IMG/VR virus record: IMGVR_UViG_3300018056_000004
Coordinates: 1 to 35,830 of that record
Direction: 5' to 3' (one strand)
Length of the DNA: 35,830 nt
DNA from: a virus
Position 1 is the first letter of the stretch; each line of letters starts with the position of its first letter. Positions 1 through 7,480 of this stretch are shown here, piece by piece. Below the pieces are notes generated by a model. The model was not told the origin of the DNA and did not search any database. It saw only the letters and a program-made list of their open reading frames with translations. A program made the translations under genes and the position numbers.

Positions 1-48
1 GTATGGGATGCGAGCTGTCTGCGTGACGTAGCGGCGCACTGCGAAGCG

Positions 49-420
49 ATGACGACGGCGCACGGACTTGAGGGGCCGGCGCTCCCAGCCCCGGAGCCGT
101 CGCCCCTGGAGCGACCCACGCTCTACTCGGAGATGCTTGAGGCCCTCGCATGGATGGCGAAGCTTGCAGAGACAGACGAAGGTGCAGCCATCGTCCTGAA
201 TCGCCTGCGGCAACGGGTAGCCGAAGTCCGTTCCTCCATCCCGGTCCGCGCAGCCCCAGAGCCGTGGGAAATCGTTGCCCGAAACGGTCGCGTGTGGGTG
301 GAGTCATCGCGCGGGCGGATTGACTGCGACTCGCTGCTTGATGCCGAGCGCATAGCGGATGCGTTGAAGGCTCTTGATCGAGTGGCGTCCGCTCCCCAGC
401 CCGAGAGGCCCCCAGCATGA
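49..420 (+). CDS. Hypothetical protein, possibly 5'-truncated by the window edge
   Basis: I do not recognise this 123-residue protein. The N-terminus is rich in Pro and Ala. Residues 28-60 look helical (leucine and arginine spaced along a helix). The C-terminal half contains a short beta-like stretch around EIVARNGRVWVES, then another helix. The reading frame stays open from 49 back to base 1, so the true start could lie outside the window; ATG at 49 is only the first visible ATG and has a weak ribosome binding site. Its stop overlaps the next start as ATGA, so it is probably co-translated with the next two small genes. Confidence is for a real coding frame, not for a function. Confidence 0.6.
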   Translation: MTTAHGLEGPALPAPEPSPLERPTLYSEMLEALAWMAKLAETDEGAAIVLNRLRQRVAEVRSSIPVRAAPEPWEIVARNGRVWVESSRGRIDCDSLLDAERIADALKALDRVASAPQPERPPA

Positions 421-608
421 GCGAGAAATTGAAGATTCAGTACGATGTGGTCGCTATCGACGACGTGGTCAACTACTTCGTGCGCGGCTACCAGAAGGAC
501 AAGGGGGAAATCACGAGCCACGAGTGGTTCATTGATCCAGCCAAGGGCAAGCTCGTTATTCGACTATACGTGCGTGTCGCCCCCGCGAAGGGAAGGGAAT
601 CTACGTGA
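417..608 (+). CDS. Small hypothetical protein (63 aa)
   Basis: This short protein of unknown function overlaps the previous stop by ATGA, and its own stop overlaps the next GTG start. It has no Cys pairs, membrane segment or signal peptide. It reads as a compact alpha/beta polypeptide with alternating hydrophobic residues (KIQYDVVAIDDVVNYF, then KLVIRLYVRV near the C-terminus). The tight overlaps on both sides are the main support for it being real, since overlapping start-stop pairs are the rule throughout this genome. Confidence 0.6.
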   Translation: MSEKLKIQYDVVAIDDVVNYFVRGYQKDKGEITSHEWFIDPAKGKLVIRLYVRVAPAKGREST

Positions 609-1213
609 GCGCCTTGGATATCGCCGCCATCCGGAAGCGGCTGGACGCCGCAACGCCGGGCGAATGGCAGCGCATCGGCTGGGACGTGACGGGGAACTGC
701 ACCTATTTGTTCTCCGTCTTGAGCGATCCCGAGAAGCGGGGGCGCGAAGATGTACAGCAGGCCACGCGCAATCTCAATTTCATCGCTGGGGCCCCGGAGG
801 ATATCCGGGTCTTGCTGGCTGAGGTCGCACGGCTTACCGCGTTGCCTGGAGGGGAAATGATCGAGCATCGGATGGCGCGCCCCGGCGCAATGGTCGGCTG
901 CGAGCGGTTAGATGGCACGCTCCATATTCACCCCAAAGCCGAGACCTGCGCTGTGTGTGGGCCGCGCCTCGTGTTGGAAAATGAGCAATTACGGGCTGAG
1001 GTAGAACGGCTGACGCAGCAGCTTGAGACCGCGCGCACCGCCTTGCAGGCGTGTGTCACGGCGTTCGGGGTGTTGAAGGAGGGCACATGCTGGTGCGCAT
1101 TTACTCGCGACTACCGTCAGCGCCACAGCGCGGCATGCGACGATGCGGGCGAAGCGCTGGCGGGTGCGCGTGCGGTGCTGGGGAGCGAGGCCCCGGAGGT
1201 TGCGCCCGAATAG
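605..1213 (+). CDS. Ead/Ea22-like phage accessory protein with Cys motifs
   Basis: The N-terminal part follows a pattern common in small phage accessory proteins: AIRKRLDAATPGEWQRIGWD, then a region ending NFIAGAPEDIRVLLAEVARL, similar in style to Ead/Ea22-type proteins. The middle has CAVCGPR followed by a predicted coiled coil (ENEQLRAEVERLTQQLETA). The C-terminal part has CWCAF and a HSAAC stretch, so metal binding is possible. The start is GTG at 605, chosen because it overlaps the preceding stop as GTGA. The molecular role is unknown. It is the last gene before the only real intergenic gap upstream of the packaging genes. Confidence 0.65.
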   Translation: MSALDIAAIRKRLDAATPGEWQRIGWDVTGNCTYLFSVLSDPEKRGREDVQQATRNLNFIAGAPEDIRVLLAEVARLTALPGGEMIEHRMARPGAMVGCERLDGTLHIHPKAETCAVCGPRLVLENEQLRAEVERLTQQLETARTALQACVTAFGVLKEGTCWCAFTRDYRQRHSAACDDAGEALAGARAVLGSEAPEVAPE

Positions 1214-1219
1214 CGTCTA

Positions 1220-1231
1220 CGCCATATTCGG
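1220..1231 (+). promoter_or_regulatory. CGCCATATTCGG box upstream of the packaging operon
   Basis: This 12-base string occurs again, identically, at 31250-31261 in the divergent region between the repressor and the early operon. Its core ATATTCGG also occurs at 31238-31245 and, on the reverse strand, at 19821-19828 just upstream of the reverse HNH gene. Lying between two genes and just before the packaging operon, it could be a repressor operator or part of a promoter. The repetition is seen directly; the function is inference. Confidence 0.4.
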
Positions 1232-1252
1232 CTAACTCCAAAGGGGTTAGCC
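1230..1252 (+). promoter_or_regulatory. Perfect short-loop hairpin covering a ribosome binding site
   Basis: Bases 1230-1239 and 1243-1252 form a ten-pair stem (one T.G wobble) around an AAA loop. The AAGGGG at 1241-1246, which would serve the GTG start at 1257, lies in the loop and the downstream arm. Folding would therefore hide the ribosome binding site. No T-run follows, so a classical intrinsic terminator is unlikely. Translational control, transcript-end protection or a weak terminator are the options. Confidence 0.5.
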
Positions 1253-1256
1253 CTGT

Positions 1257-1430
1257 GTGACGGAGCGCGACCTGTTCGCTGTCGATCCGCAAGCCGCATC
1301 TGACCTCTTCCTCGACGGCTACCACGCCGGCCAATCCCGCGTCCGCGATGAAGTCCCGACGGCGTGGAACCGTGGGTTTCTCTCCTGCCTCATCATCGCC
1401 GGCACGATCCTGCTCTGGCAGGCGCTCTGA
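1257..1430 (+). CDS. Small membrane protein (57 aa) at the head of the packaging operon
   Basis: This gene starts with GTG at 1257. It encodes a soluble N-terminal part (TERDLFAVDPQAASDLFLDG then YHAGQ) and a single C-terminal hydrophobic helix, about residues 39-57, starting GFLSCLIIAGTILLW. It is therefore probably a one-helix inner-membrane protein. The ribosome binding site AAGGGG lies ten bases upstream inside a hairpin. Its TGA overlaps the ATG of the small terminase gene (TGATG), so it should be co-translated with it. No function is recognised. Confidence 0.55.
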   Translation: MTERDLFAVDPQAASDLFLDGYHAGQSRVRDEVPTAWNRGFLSCLIIAGTILLWQAL

Positions 1431-1810
1431 TGGCCAAGCGCAACGGCCGGGGCAACAAGAACTTGCCCGCAAAAATCCCGCCCTATCAGCGTGGGCTTAA
1501 GCGTGGCGGAAACCCTGGCCCGCATCCTGGGGCAGGCCGCCCCGGTCTTGCCATTCGTCTCCGGGCGCAGAGTTACAGCCCCAAAGCACTGGAACTTGCC
1601 CGCAGTGTCCTTGAGGGTGAGGAGTTGGAGCCGCGCGTCGTGGACAAGGAAATCGTCTATACCGCGCCCACGAACCAAGCGAAGCTCGCGGCCGCTGAGC
1701 TTGTGCTCAAGGTGGCGGATGATCTGCCCCGTACGGGCGTAAACATCGAAGCTGGTGGCGATGTCACGATCAACGTGGTGCGTCTGCCGAAGGCGAACCG
1801 CGTTGCCTGA
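1430..1810 (+). CDS. Probable terminase small subunit (TerS)
   Basis: This protein of about 126 residues sits directly before the large terminase. The basic, Gly-rich N-terminus (MAKRNGRGNKN, then GGNPGPHPGAGRP) is typical of small terminase and related phage DNA-recognition proteins. It is followed by helical segments, including NQAKLAAAELVLKVADDL, and a short beta C-terminus with GDVTINVVRLP. Small terminases bind the packaging site and hand the DNA to the large subunit. I chose ATG 1430 because it overlaps the upstream stop as TGATG; a longer frame from 1364 would only add antisense-like residues. The call rests on position and general character, not on a specific diagnostic residue. Confidence 0.6.
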   Translation: MAKRNGRGNKNLPAKIPPYQRGLKRGGNPGPHPGAGRPGLAIRLRAQSYSPKALELARSVLEGEELEPRVVDKEIVYTAPTNQAKLAAAELVLKVADDLPRTGVNIEAGGDVTINVVRLPKANRVA

Positions 1811-3152
1811 ATGCACGGTTGAACTGATCGAGCTCCACCCCGGCCAGCAGAAGGTCCGGGATAGCCAGGCGCGCTTCCGCGTCGTGATGTGCGGCGGTCA
1901 GTCTGGTAAGACGACATTCGGGGTGGACGAGACCGCTGAGGCCATCCTTGCCGGCAAACGGGTCGGATGGTTCGCCCCGACGTTTCACTACCTCGCCGAG
2001 CCCCGCGACGAGCTGCACACCCGTCTCAGTGAGATCATCAAGGACCGCCAAAAGACCGAGAAGCGCACGACGTTCGTTACCGGGGGGCTGTTGGATCTCT
2101 GGAGTTGCGACGACCCAGACGCCGGCCGCGGACGCCACTATGATCTCGTCGTATTCGACGAGGCGGGGATCACACGGGAGTTGCAGGTTGTCTGGGAGCA
2201 GGCGGTCCGGCCGCGGCTCTCCACGCTTGAAGGCCGAGCACTCTTCCTCGGCACGCCGAAGGGGCGGACGCACTACTTCTCGCAACTCTTCGCCAAGGCT
2301 GAACAGGGCGAGCGGGACTGGGCAGCGTTCCGGTTCCGCACGATTGATAACCCGATCCAGAAGCCCGAGGAGATCGAACGGGCTCGGCACGAGCTGCCGC
2401 CTGCCGTCTTCGCGCAGGAGTACGAGGGCATCCCTGCGGACGATGGCGGCAACCCGTTCGGGCTCGACGCAATCATCGCTTGCACCATGACGCCGGAGGA
2501 ATGGATCAAGGCGCAGAAGCAAGAGACCATCGCGCGCGGTTGGGATTTCGGTCGTGCGCAGGACTACACCGCTGGCGTCGGCCTCGGGCGCAAGTACCAA
2601 GTCACGCGGTTCGACCGCTGGCAGCTCGTGCCGTGGCATGTCACCTACCAGAAGGTCACCGAGCAGACGGGTGGCGTGCCGGCGTGGGGCGACTCGACGG
2701 GCATCGGCGATGTGATCGTGGAGTCGCTGCAGACCATGGGCTGCCCGATCCAGGGCTATCTCTTCTCCCGCCCCTCGAAGCAACTCCTCATGCAGCGGCT
2801 CGCCTCGGTGATGCAAGGCCGACGGCTGAGGCTGCCGCCTCGCGAGCTGTGCCCGCTGGTGCCCGAACTGGAGACGTTCGGCTACGAGTACACGGCGAGC
2901 GGGGTGCGCTACACCGCGCCTGAGGGGATGCACGATGACACCGTGATGGCGCTTGCGCTGGCAGTCTACGGCCGCGACCAGTTTGGCGAACTGCCTGAGG
3001 TCAAGCCCGCGAAGGCGATGGGGGACGACGATCATCCCGGATTCCGGGAGAGCGGGGCACGCATTCGCCGGCCGACGGGATTGCCGGGCCGCAATCAACC
3101 GTCCCGCCCAAGCTTCATCCCCGGAACAGGTCCACTCGTGGAGGTCGAATGA
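1803..3152 (+). CDS. terL: Terminase large subunit (TerL), packaging ATPase/nuclease
   Basis: The motor that pumps phage DNA into the prohead and cuts it. The ATPase domain shows a Walker A, GGQSGKTT (about residues 31-38), a Walker B, YDLVVFDEAG, with D119-E120, and a coupling motif LFLGTPKG near 147-154. The RNase H-like nuclease domain supplies acidic residues D248 (GWDFG), D297 (WGDSTG) and D378/D379 (HDDTVMALAL). The length of 449 residues is normal. I chose TTG 1803 because GAAGG lies nine bases upstream and it overlaps TerS by only 8 bases. An in-frame ATG at 1755 would add 16 unconvincing residues and a 56-base overlap. The next gene overlaps its stop by ATGA. Confidence 0.95.
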   Translation: MPECTVELIELHPGQQKVRDSQARFRVVMCGGQSGKTTFGVDETAEAILAGKRVGWFAPTFHYLAEPRDELHTRLSEIIKDRQKTEKRTTFVTGGLLDLWSCDDPDAGRGRHYDLVVFDEAGITRELQVVWEQAVRPRLSTLEGRALFLGTPKGRTHYFSQLFAKAEQGERDWAAFRFRTIDNPIQKPEEIERARHELPPAVFAQEYEGIPADDGGNPFGLDAIIACTMTPEEWIKAQKQETIARGWDFGRAQDYTAGVGLGRKYQVTRFDRWQLVPWHVTYQKVTEQTGGVPAWGDSTGIGDVIVESLQTMGCPIQGYLFSRPSKQLLMQRLASVMQGRRLRLPPRELCPLVPELETFGYEYTASGVRYTAPEGMHDDTVMALALAVYGRDQFGELPEVKPAKAMGDDDHPGFRESGARIRRPTGLPGRNQPSRPSFIPGTGPLVEVE

Positions 3153-3358
3153 GGACTCCCGGCTCTGCTGCCTACGTCGCTGGCCTGCTCATCGAACTAC
3201 GCTACACGCCTGGCGGTCGTCTGATTCTCACCCCAGAACTCGCCGAACTCCAACTCGACGCCTTCCACGCCTCGCGTCATCAGTTCGCGCTCGACCAGCG
3301 GGCGCTTCGCCTCGCCCAGAGTCGTCGCGACAACCCAGCCTCAGAGGTTTGGGTATGA
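3149..3358 (+). CDS. Small hypothetical protein between terminase and portal (69 aa)
   Basis: This short gene of unknown function has ATGA overlaps on both sides. The first 25 residues are mildly hydrophobic with a beta-like character (YVAGLLIELRY, RLILTPE). The rest is helical and charged (HQFALDQRALRLAQSRR). There are no Cys residues or recognisable motifs. Its placement inside the TerL-portal block suggests co-expression with packaging genes but says nothing specific about its job. Confidence 0.6.
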   Translation: MRTPGSAAYVAGLLIELRYTPGGRLILTPELAELQLDAFHASRHQFALDQRALRLAQSRRDNPASEVWV

Positions 3359-3723
3359 GCACAGGGCGGTCGGCACGCAGTCGTCGCGTAAGCCCGTCTG
3401 AGCACGCGGGGCCGTCCTGCCTCACCTGCGCGGTATTGCGCGGGAAACTGGAGATGGCGGAGGGCGTGATCCGGCAGCTCATGGAGGTCGCCGCACGCCA
3501 CCCGGTGTCCGGCGTCGTCACGGGTCACGGCACGCCACCTGAGCCGCCGAAGCCCGAGAAGCCGCTGCCCTCGAAGGTGGCTCAGGCGATCGTGCTCAAG
3601 TTCCCGAAGCGCACCAGCGAACGCGCAGACCATGAGACGCTAGCGCGTGACCTGCTCGCCTCCGGGATGCAGGACGGTGATGTCGCGCGGATGATCGAAG
3701 ACGGACGGCAGATCGAGATATGA
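3355..3723 (+). CDS. Hypothetical protein with a CxxC pair (122 aa)
   Basis: I set the start at ATG 3355, which overlaps the previous stop by ATGA; the frame is open further upstream but only as antisense noise over terL. The protein has one CLTC pair near residue 24, a helix (RGKLEMAEGVIRQLMEVAA), a Pro-rich linker (PPEPPKPEKPLPSK) and a C-terminal helical part with RDLLASGMQDGDVARMIEDG, which looks like a small helix-turn-helix or helical hairpin. There is only one Cys pair, so a full zinc finger is not visible. Function unknown. Confidence 0.6.
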   Translation: MSTGRSARSRRVSPSEHAGPSCLTCAVLRGKLEMAEGVIRQLMEVAARHPVSGVVTGHGTPPEPPKPEKPLPSKVAQAIVLKFPKRTSERADHETLARDLLASGMQDGDVARMIEDGRQIEI

Positions 3724-6506
3724 GCGGCGAGAATCCATTCGAAATCTCCGAAGCGCCGCAGACGACCGCGCGCCCTGAGCAGGGCATCGCGGGCCCGAAC
3801 CTGTTGGAGATGGAGGAAGCCGACGCCGCCAAGCGGATGATGCAGGACTGGGACCAGTCCCATAAGTACGTCCGCAACGACATCGAGATGTGGAAGGTCA
3901 ACGTCCTGCGCTCCGAGGGCTACACGGGCGTCCGGCTCAACAAGGTCCAAGACGAAGCTCGGGCCTACATCCCGTGGACGGCCACGCCGAACCTCACGGC
4001 GATGAACCAGGCGGGGCGGCTCAAGCGCCGAGTCCGAGCGCTGCTGTTTGCCGACCCCCCGCGGCTTGAGGGGACGCCGTCGAGTGACGAGGACGAGGAC
4101 CGCGACGCTGCGGAGTTCGCGACCCGCGTGCTGGACGACCAGTGCTCGGAAGGCAACCTCAGCTACAACATCAAGGCGGCCGATGCGTTCGACTCCGCCT
4201 CGGACTATGCCTCTGCCTTCATTCGGTTCTGGGTAGACCCCACGGGCGGTGGCTGGCGACCGAAGGAGCTGCAAGCCGCTCCCGTCCCGCAAGCGACGGC
4301 CCAGGACCCGCTCTACCAGCCCGGCACCCGTATCCCGTGGGCGAAGGAGGACGGGACCATTCCCGATCCCGTCATCCGCTACGTCAAGCAGGACGGCACG
4401 CTCACCGACCAGAAGAACGACCCCGACATCGTGATGCAGTGGCTGCCGAAGATCCGTGAGGAAGAACTGGACGGTCGGCACGTCCGGCTGATCCCGCACA
4501 CCGCCCGCGACATCTGGGATGCGCAGGGTGCGATGGTCGGGGCGATGGTCCCGCTCGGCGTCTTGAAAGGCATCTTCCCGCAGCTGATGCAGATGGCGCC
4601 GGAGAAGTTGCGCGAGATCGTCAATGCCCGGCCGACCAGCGCCAGGGACCTGCTCCCGAAGAGCCAGCAGCAGACGCCGAGCGATATCTCGGACGCGACG
4701 CTCGTGTTCACGCTGTCGCGCTACCAGTACCACGGCAGCACCTATCCGAAGGGCGCCTATCTCTGCTGCGCTGGCGCCGACACCATGCTGCACCGTGAGG
4801 AACTGTGGGACGAGACGCACGCCGAACCGCTCGACATCCCGATCACCCAGTTCAAGCAGTTCAACCGCAAGGACAAGCCGAACGGCATCGCGCTCATGGA
4901 CTTCTTGGGCCCGGGCAACGAACTGCGCGCGTACCTGTTCGGCTATTACCTCGACCATCTCGAGCGACTGGCCAACCGGCCGATCTGGGCGCCCGTCACG
5001 GGGGTCTACACCGACGAGCAGTTGCAGAATCCCATGGGGCAGGTGTTCCGCATCGTGCCGGGGACAGAGCCCAAGTATGGCGAAGTCCCTGATCTCCCGA
5101 ACGACATCAAGGATCTCTTCGTCGCGGTCAAGGATGACCTCAACGACGAAGCGGGGGTCTACCAGGAAGCCGCCGCCGGGACCAATCCGCCGGGGGTCAA
5201 ATCGGGCCTGCACTTTCAGCAGATCGTGGAGCAGACGACGCAGGCGCTCTCGGATCTCCGGCAGAACACGGAGCGCGGCTTCGTCCGCGGCGGGCGGATC
5301 ATCCTGCAACTCATTCGCGCGCGGTTCTCTGTGCCGACGCGGGTCAAGTGGACGGGGGACGACGGCTCGTACAAAGAACAGGCGTTCGTCGGGGCGGATC
5401 TCGGCTCGACGCGCGACGTGCGGATGGCGAAGGGCAGCTTTACCCAACTTGCCCCGAGTGCCAAGGCGGCGATGGCCGAGCAGATGTTTGCGGTCCGGGA
5501 CCCCGTCACGGGCGAGGGGATACTCGGCATAGACGAACTCCGCTCGGTCATGTCGGGCAACGTCGGTGGGCAACTCGCGGTGCAGGACAATCCGCACGTC
5601 AACCGCGTGCGCCGGCAGATCAACATGTGGCGGAAGGGACCGCCGCAAGGCGCGCAGCCTCCGCCGCCGATGCTGGACCCGACCACGGGCCAGCCAGTGC
5701 AGCCGCCCGATCCCGTCGCGGCCGGCATCTTTGCCCCCGTGCCGGCAGACGACGAGCCTGCCGTGGCCCGGCTGCGTGCCTACGAGCTCGGCCGCGCTAT
5801 CGCGTCAACGCGATTCGGCCGCTGGCCCGCGCCGTGGCAGCAGGCGATCGCGGACGAGTACATCCGGATGCGCCAAGCGGCAGGGATACAGACGGTCGCA
5901 GAACAACAGGCGGCGGCGCAGCAGCAGCTGGATGCCCAGAACCAGCAGGCAATGGTGGCCGAGCAGGCCAAGGATCAGACCGCGCAGCAGCAGCAGAAAT
6001 TGGTGGCGGAGATTCAGGCCATTCAGCAGCAGATCAAGGCCACGCAGCAGCAACTCGCCCAGCTCCGGAAGGCGATCGAGCCGGCGATCAAAGAAGCCGT
6101 CGCCCCGATTGCCGAAGCCGTGGAGACGGTCAGCGGCGAAGTCCAGGAACTCGCCAAGGCCCAAGGGCAGGGTGCCGAGCAGTTGGCCAAGGTCGGGCAG
6201 AACGTGGCCGATGCGCTGGACGAGCAGGAGGAAGAACTGCGTGGCAAGCTCGAAGCCCAGCAGGAGAAGCTGGAGGAGCGGGTGCTCCGGCTGGCGGAGA
6301 CGCTGAAGCCGGGCGCGAACACCGTCAATCTGCCACCCGGCGAAGAGCACGCGACGGCGTTGTCGCAACTGGCGGACGCCGTGGAGAAGCTTGCGAATCG
6401 GCCGACGAGTTTCAAAGTCGTGAAGCGGGAAGGTGGCAAAGTCATCGAACCTATCGCAGCCTCGAATGGAGACGAGCATGGTGAAGCCGAAGAGCCCCTA
6501 TCGTAG
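3720..6506 (+). CDS. Portal protein with long Q-rich coiled-coil C-terminus
   Basis: This 928-residue protein follows terL and precedes the capsid genes, which is the usual portal position. The portal is the dodecameric ring through which DNA enters and leaves the head. The N-terminal two thirds have portal-like character, with long helices and sequences such as YIPWTATPNLTAM, GPGNELRAYLFGYYLDHLER and FQQIVEQTTQALSDLRQNTE. A Pro-rich linker (QGAQPPPPMLDP) leads to a C-terminal region of about residues 726-865 that is extremely Gln- and Ala-rich and almost certainly coiled coil. This may correspond to the extended barrel of P22-type portals, or it may be an added tail. It is clearly longer than common portals of roughly 500-730 residues. 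Its start overlaps the preceding stop by ATGA. Confidence 0.85.
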   Translation: MSGENPFEISEAPQTTARPEQGIAGPNLLEMEEADAAKRMMQDWDQSHKYVRNDIEMWKVNVLRSEGYTGVRLNKVQDEARAYIPWTATPNLTAMNQAGRLKRRVRALLFADPPRLEGTPSSDEDEDRDAAEFATRVLDDQCSEGNLSYNIKAADAFDSASDYASAFIRFWVDPTGGGWRPKELQAAPVPQATAQDPLYQPGTRIPWAKEDGTIPDPVIRYVKQDGTLTDQKNDPDIVMQWLPKIREEELDGRHVRLIPHTARDIWDAQGAMVGAMVPLGVLKGIFPQLMQMAPEKLREIVNARPTSARDLLPKSQQQTPSDISDATLVFTLSRYQYHGSTYPKGAYLCCAGADTMLHREELWDETHAEPLDIPITQFKQFNRKDKPNGIALMDFLGPGNELRAYLFGYYLDHLERLANRPIWAPVTGVYTDEQLQNPMGQVFRIVPGTEPKYGEVPDLPNDIKDLFVAVKDDLNDEAGVYQEAAAGTNPPGVKSGLHFQQIVEQTTQALSDLRQNTERGFVRGGRIILQLIRARFSVPTRVKWTGDDGSYKEQAFVGADLGSTRDVRMAKGSFTQLAPSAKAAMAEQMFAVRDPVTGEGILGIDELRSVMSGNVGGQLAVQDNPHVNRVRRQINMWRKGPPQGAQPPPPMLDPTTGQPVQPPDPVAAGIFAPVPADDEPAVARLRAYELGRAIASTRFGRWPAPWQQAIADEYIRMRQAAGIQTVAEQQAAAQQQLDAQNQQAMVAEQAKDQTAQQQQKLVAEIQAIQQQIKATQQQLAQLRKAIEPAIKEAVAPIAEAVETVSGEVQELAKAQGQGAEQLAKVGQNVADALDEQEEELRGKLEAQQEKLEERVLRLAETLKPGANTVNLPPGEEHATALSQLADAVEKLANRPTSFKVVKREGGKVIEPIAASNGDEHGEAEEPLS

Positions 6507-6879
6507 CGACGCGCACCGGGCGCTGGCCGAGCGGGAAACCGCGATCGTGGACGCGCACGCGGCCCAAGGGCTGGAGGCGCAGTTTGCCGCAGTCGCCGAG
6601 GACCGCGCCGCGCGGTGGGCCGCGCTCCTCAAGGACCGTGAGGAGTCAGCGGAGATCCGCGCTTGGGCAGGTCAGATGGCGGTCGTCCACCGCAATCCCA
6701 AAGTGCGGATCCATCGGAACACGCTGGACTGGATCACCGCGCTGTATGTCGCCCGGTACGGGGAAGCGGAGGACTTCTGGCCCTCACAGCTCGGGCCGTC
6801 CGACGTGCTGAAGGCGGGGCGCTGGCTCCGGGGCGAGAAGAAGCCGGAAGGCGTCGTCTATCTGCCGCAGGAGGGCTGA
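6478..6879 (+). CDS. Hypothetical protein after the portal (133 aa)
   Basis: This mostly helical, charged protein of unknown function overlaps the portal 3' end by 29 bases. Possible in-frame starts are ATG 6433, 6466 and 6478. I favour 6478 because GGAGA lies five bases upstream and the overlap is shortest. The sequence has a helical N-terminal half (ALAERETAIVDAHAAQGLE, RAARWAALLKDREESAEIRA) and a Trp/Tyr-containing second half (HRNTLDWITALYVARYGEAE). No known motif is visible. It lies in the packaging/head operon, so a minor head or assembly role is possible. Confidence 0.6.
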   Translation: MVKPKSPYRSDAHRALAERETAIVDAHAAQGLEAQFAAVAEDRAARWAALLKDREESAEIRAWAGQMAVVHRNPKVRIHRNTLDWITALYVARYGEAEDFWPSQLGPSDVLKAGRWLRGEKKPEGVVYLPQEG

Positions 6880-6882
6880 CCG

Positions 6883-7293
6883 ATGGCCGCGATGTCAGAT
6901 TTCCTTGAGGGCGAACTTCGCAAACACGTCTTTCGCACGGGCTCCTACACGAAACCGACCGTGCTGGCGGTCGCGCTCTACACCGCTGCTCCTGGGGATG
7001 CGGGCGGGGGGACGGAAGTCACGGGCGGGTCGTATGCTCGCGTCCAGCGGTACCCGTTGGATGCGAACTGGACAGCGGCGAGCGCGACAGACGGCCTCAC
7101 GGACAACGCGGCGGCGCTGACCTTTCCCGCGCCGACGGCGAACTGGGGCCTTTGCACGCATACGGCGGTCCTCGACGCAACCGCTGCTGGCAACTTCCTG
7201 TTTCACGGTGCGCTGACGGTGGCCAAGACGATCAACAACGGTGACCCCGCGCCGTTCTTTGCGATCGGTGCGCTGGATGTCACTTTCGCATAG
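6883..7293 (+). CDS. Virion protein of the widespread 'phage tail fiber'-annotated small family
   Basis: The pattern is characteristic of a small beta-rich phage protein family: SDFLEGELRKHVFRTGSYTK, then VLAVALYTAAPGDAGGGTEV, then SYARVQ, and a C-terminal HGALTVAKTINNGDPAPF. Members are usually annotated as tail-fibre or virion-associated proteins; the exact structural location is not established from sequence. The start at ATG 6883 has an excellent AGGAGGG at 6869-6875, seven bases upstream; an in-frame ATG at 6892 is less well placed. Position between portal and capsid genes suggests a virion decoration or accessory role. Confidence 0.7.
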   Translation: MAAMSDFLEGELRKHVFRTGSYTKPTVLAVALYTAAPGDAGGGTEVTGGSYARVQRYPLDANWTAASATDGLTDNAAALTFPAPTANWGLCTHTAVLDATAAGNFLFHGALTVAKTINNGDPAPFFAIGALDVTFA

Positions 7294-7305
7294 GGGGGAT
7301 GCACG

Positions 7306-7479
7306 ATGTATTGCGCTGAGCATACCACGAGTCCCGTCGCCACGCTGATGGCCGCGCCGCCGCTTGAAGCGGTGCCGGCTTCCGTGTGCCGCCATGCCAC
7401 GCCCATGGAAGGCCACGCCTACTGCGTGACCTGCTCGACGGCCAACGGCAGCTGCGCCTACTGCGGGAAGGTGGTCTAA
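7306..7479 (+). CDS. Cys/His-rich microprotein (57 aa), zinc-ribbon-like
   Basis: A 57-residue frame begins at ATG 7306, seven bases after a run of G at 7293-7298. It contains Cys3, His6, Cys28, His31, then CVTC and CAYCG pairs near residues 41-44 and 51-54. These paired cysteines strongly suggest a small zinc-binding fold. It ends one base before the next ATG, in keeping with the tight gene packing. The function is unknown; small zinc ribbons in phages can act in DNA or RNA binding or as protein-protein adaptors. Confidence 0.6.
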   Translation: MYCAEHTTSPVATLMAAPPLEAVPASVCRHATPMEGHAYCVTCSTANGSCAYCGKVV

Positions 7480-7480
7480 G

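Noticed and set aside
1430-1810. Longer start for the small terminase at 1364
   Set aside because: The extra 22 residues overlap the small membrane protein gene in another frame, and ATG 1430 has a TGATG coupling.
1770-3098. 442-residue reverse-strand ORF
   Set aside because: It is antisense to the terminase large subunit, which has complete ATPase and nuclease motifs.
3582-5648. 688-residue reverse-strand ORF
   Set aside because: It is antisense to the portal gene, has an Arg/Leu/Asp-rich shadow composition and no recognisable domain. High GC at third positions keeps antisense frames open.
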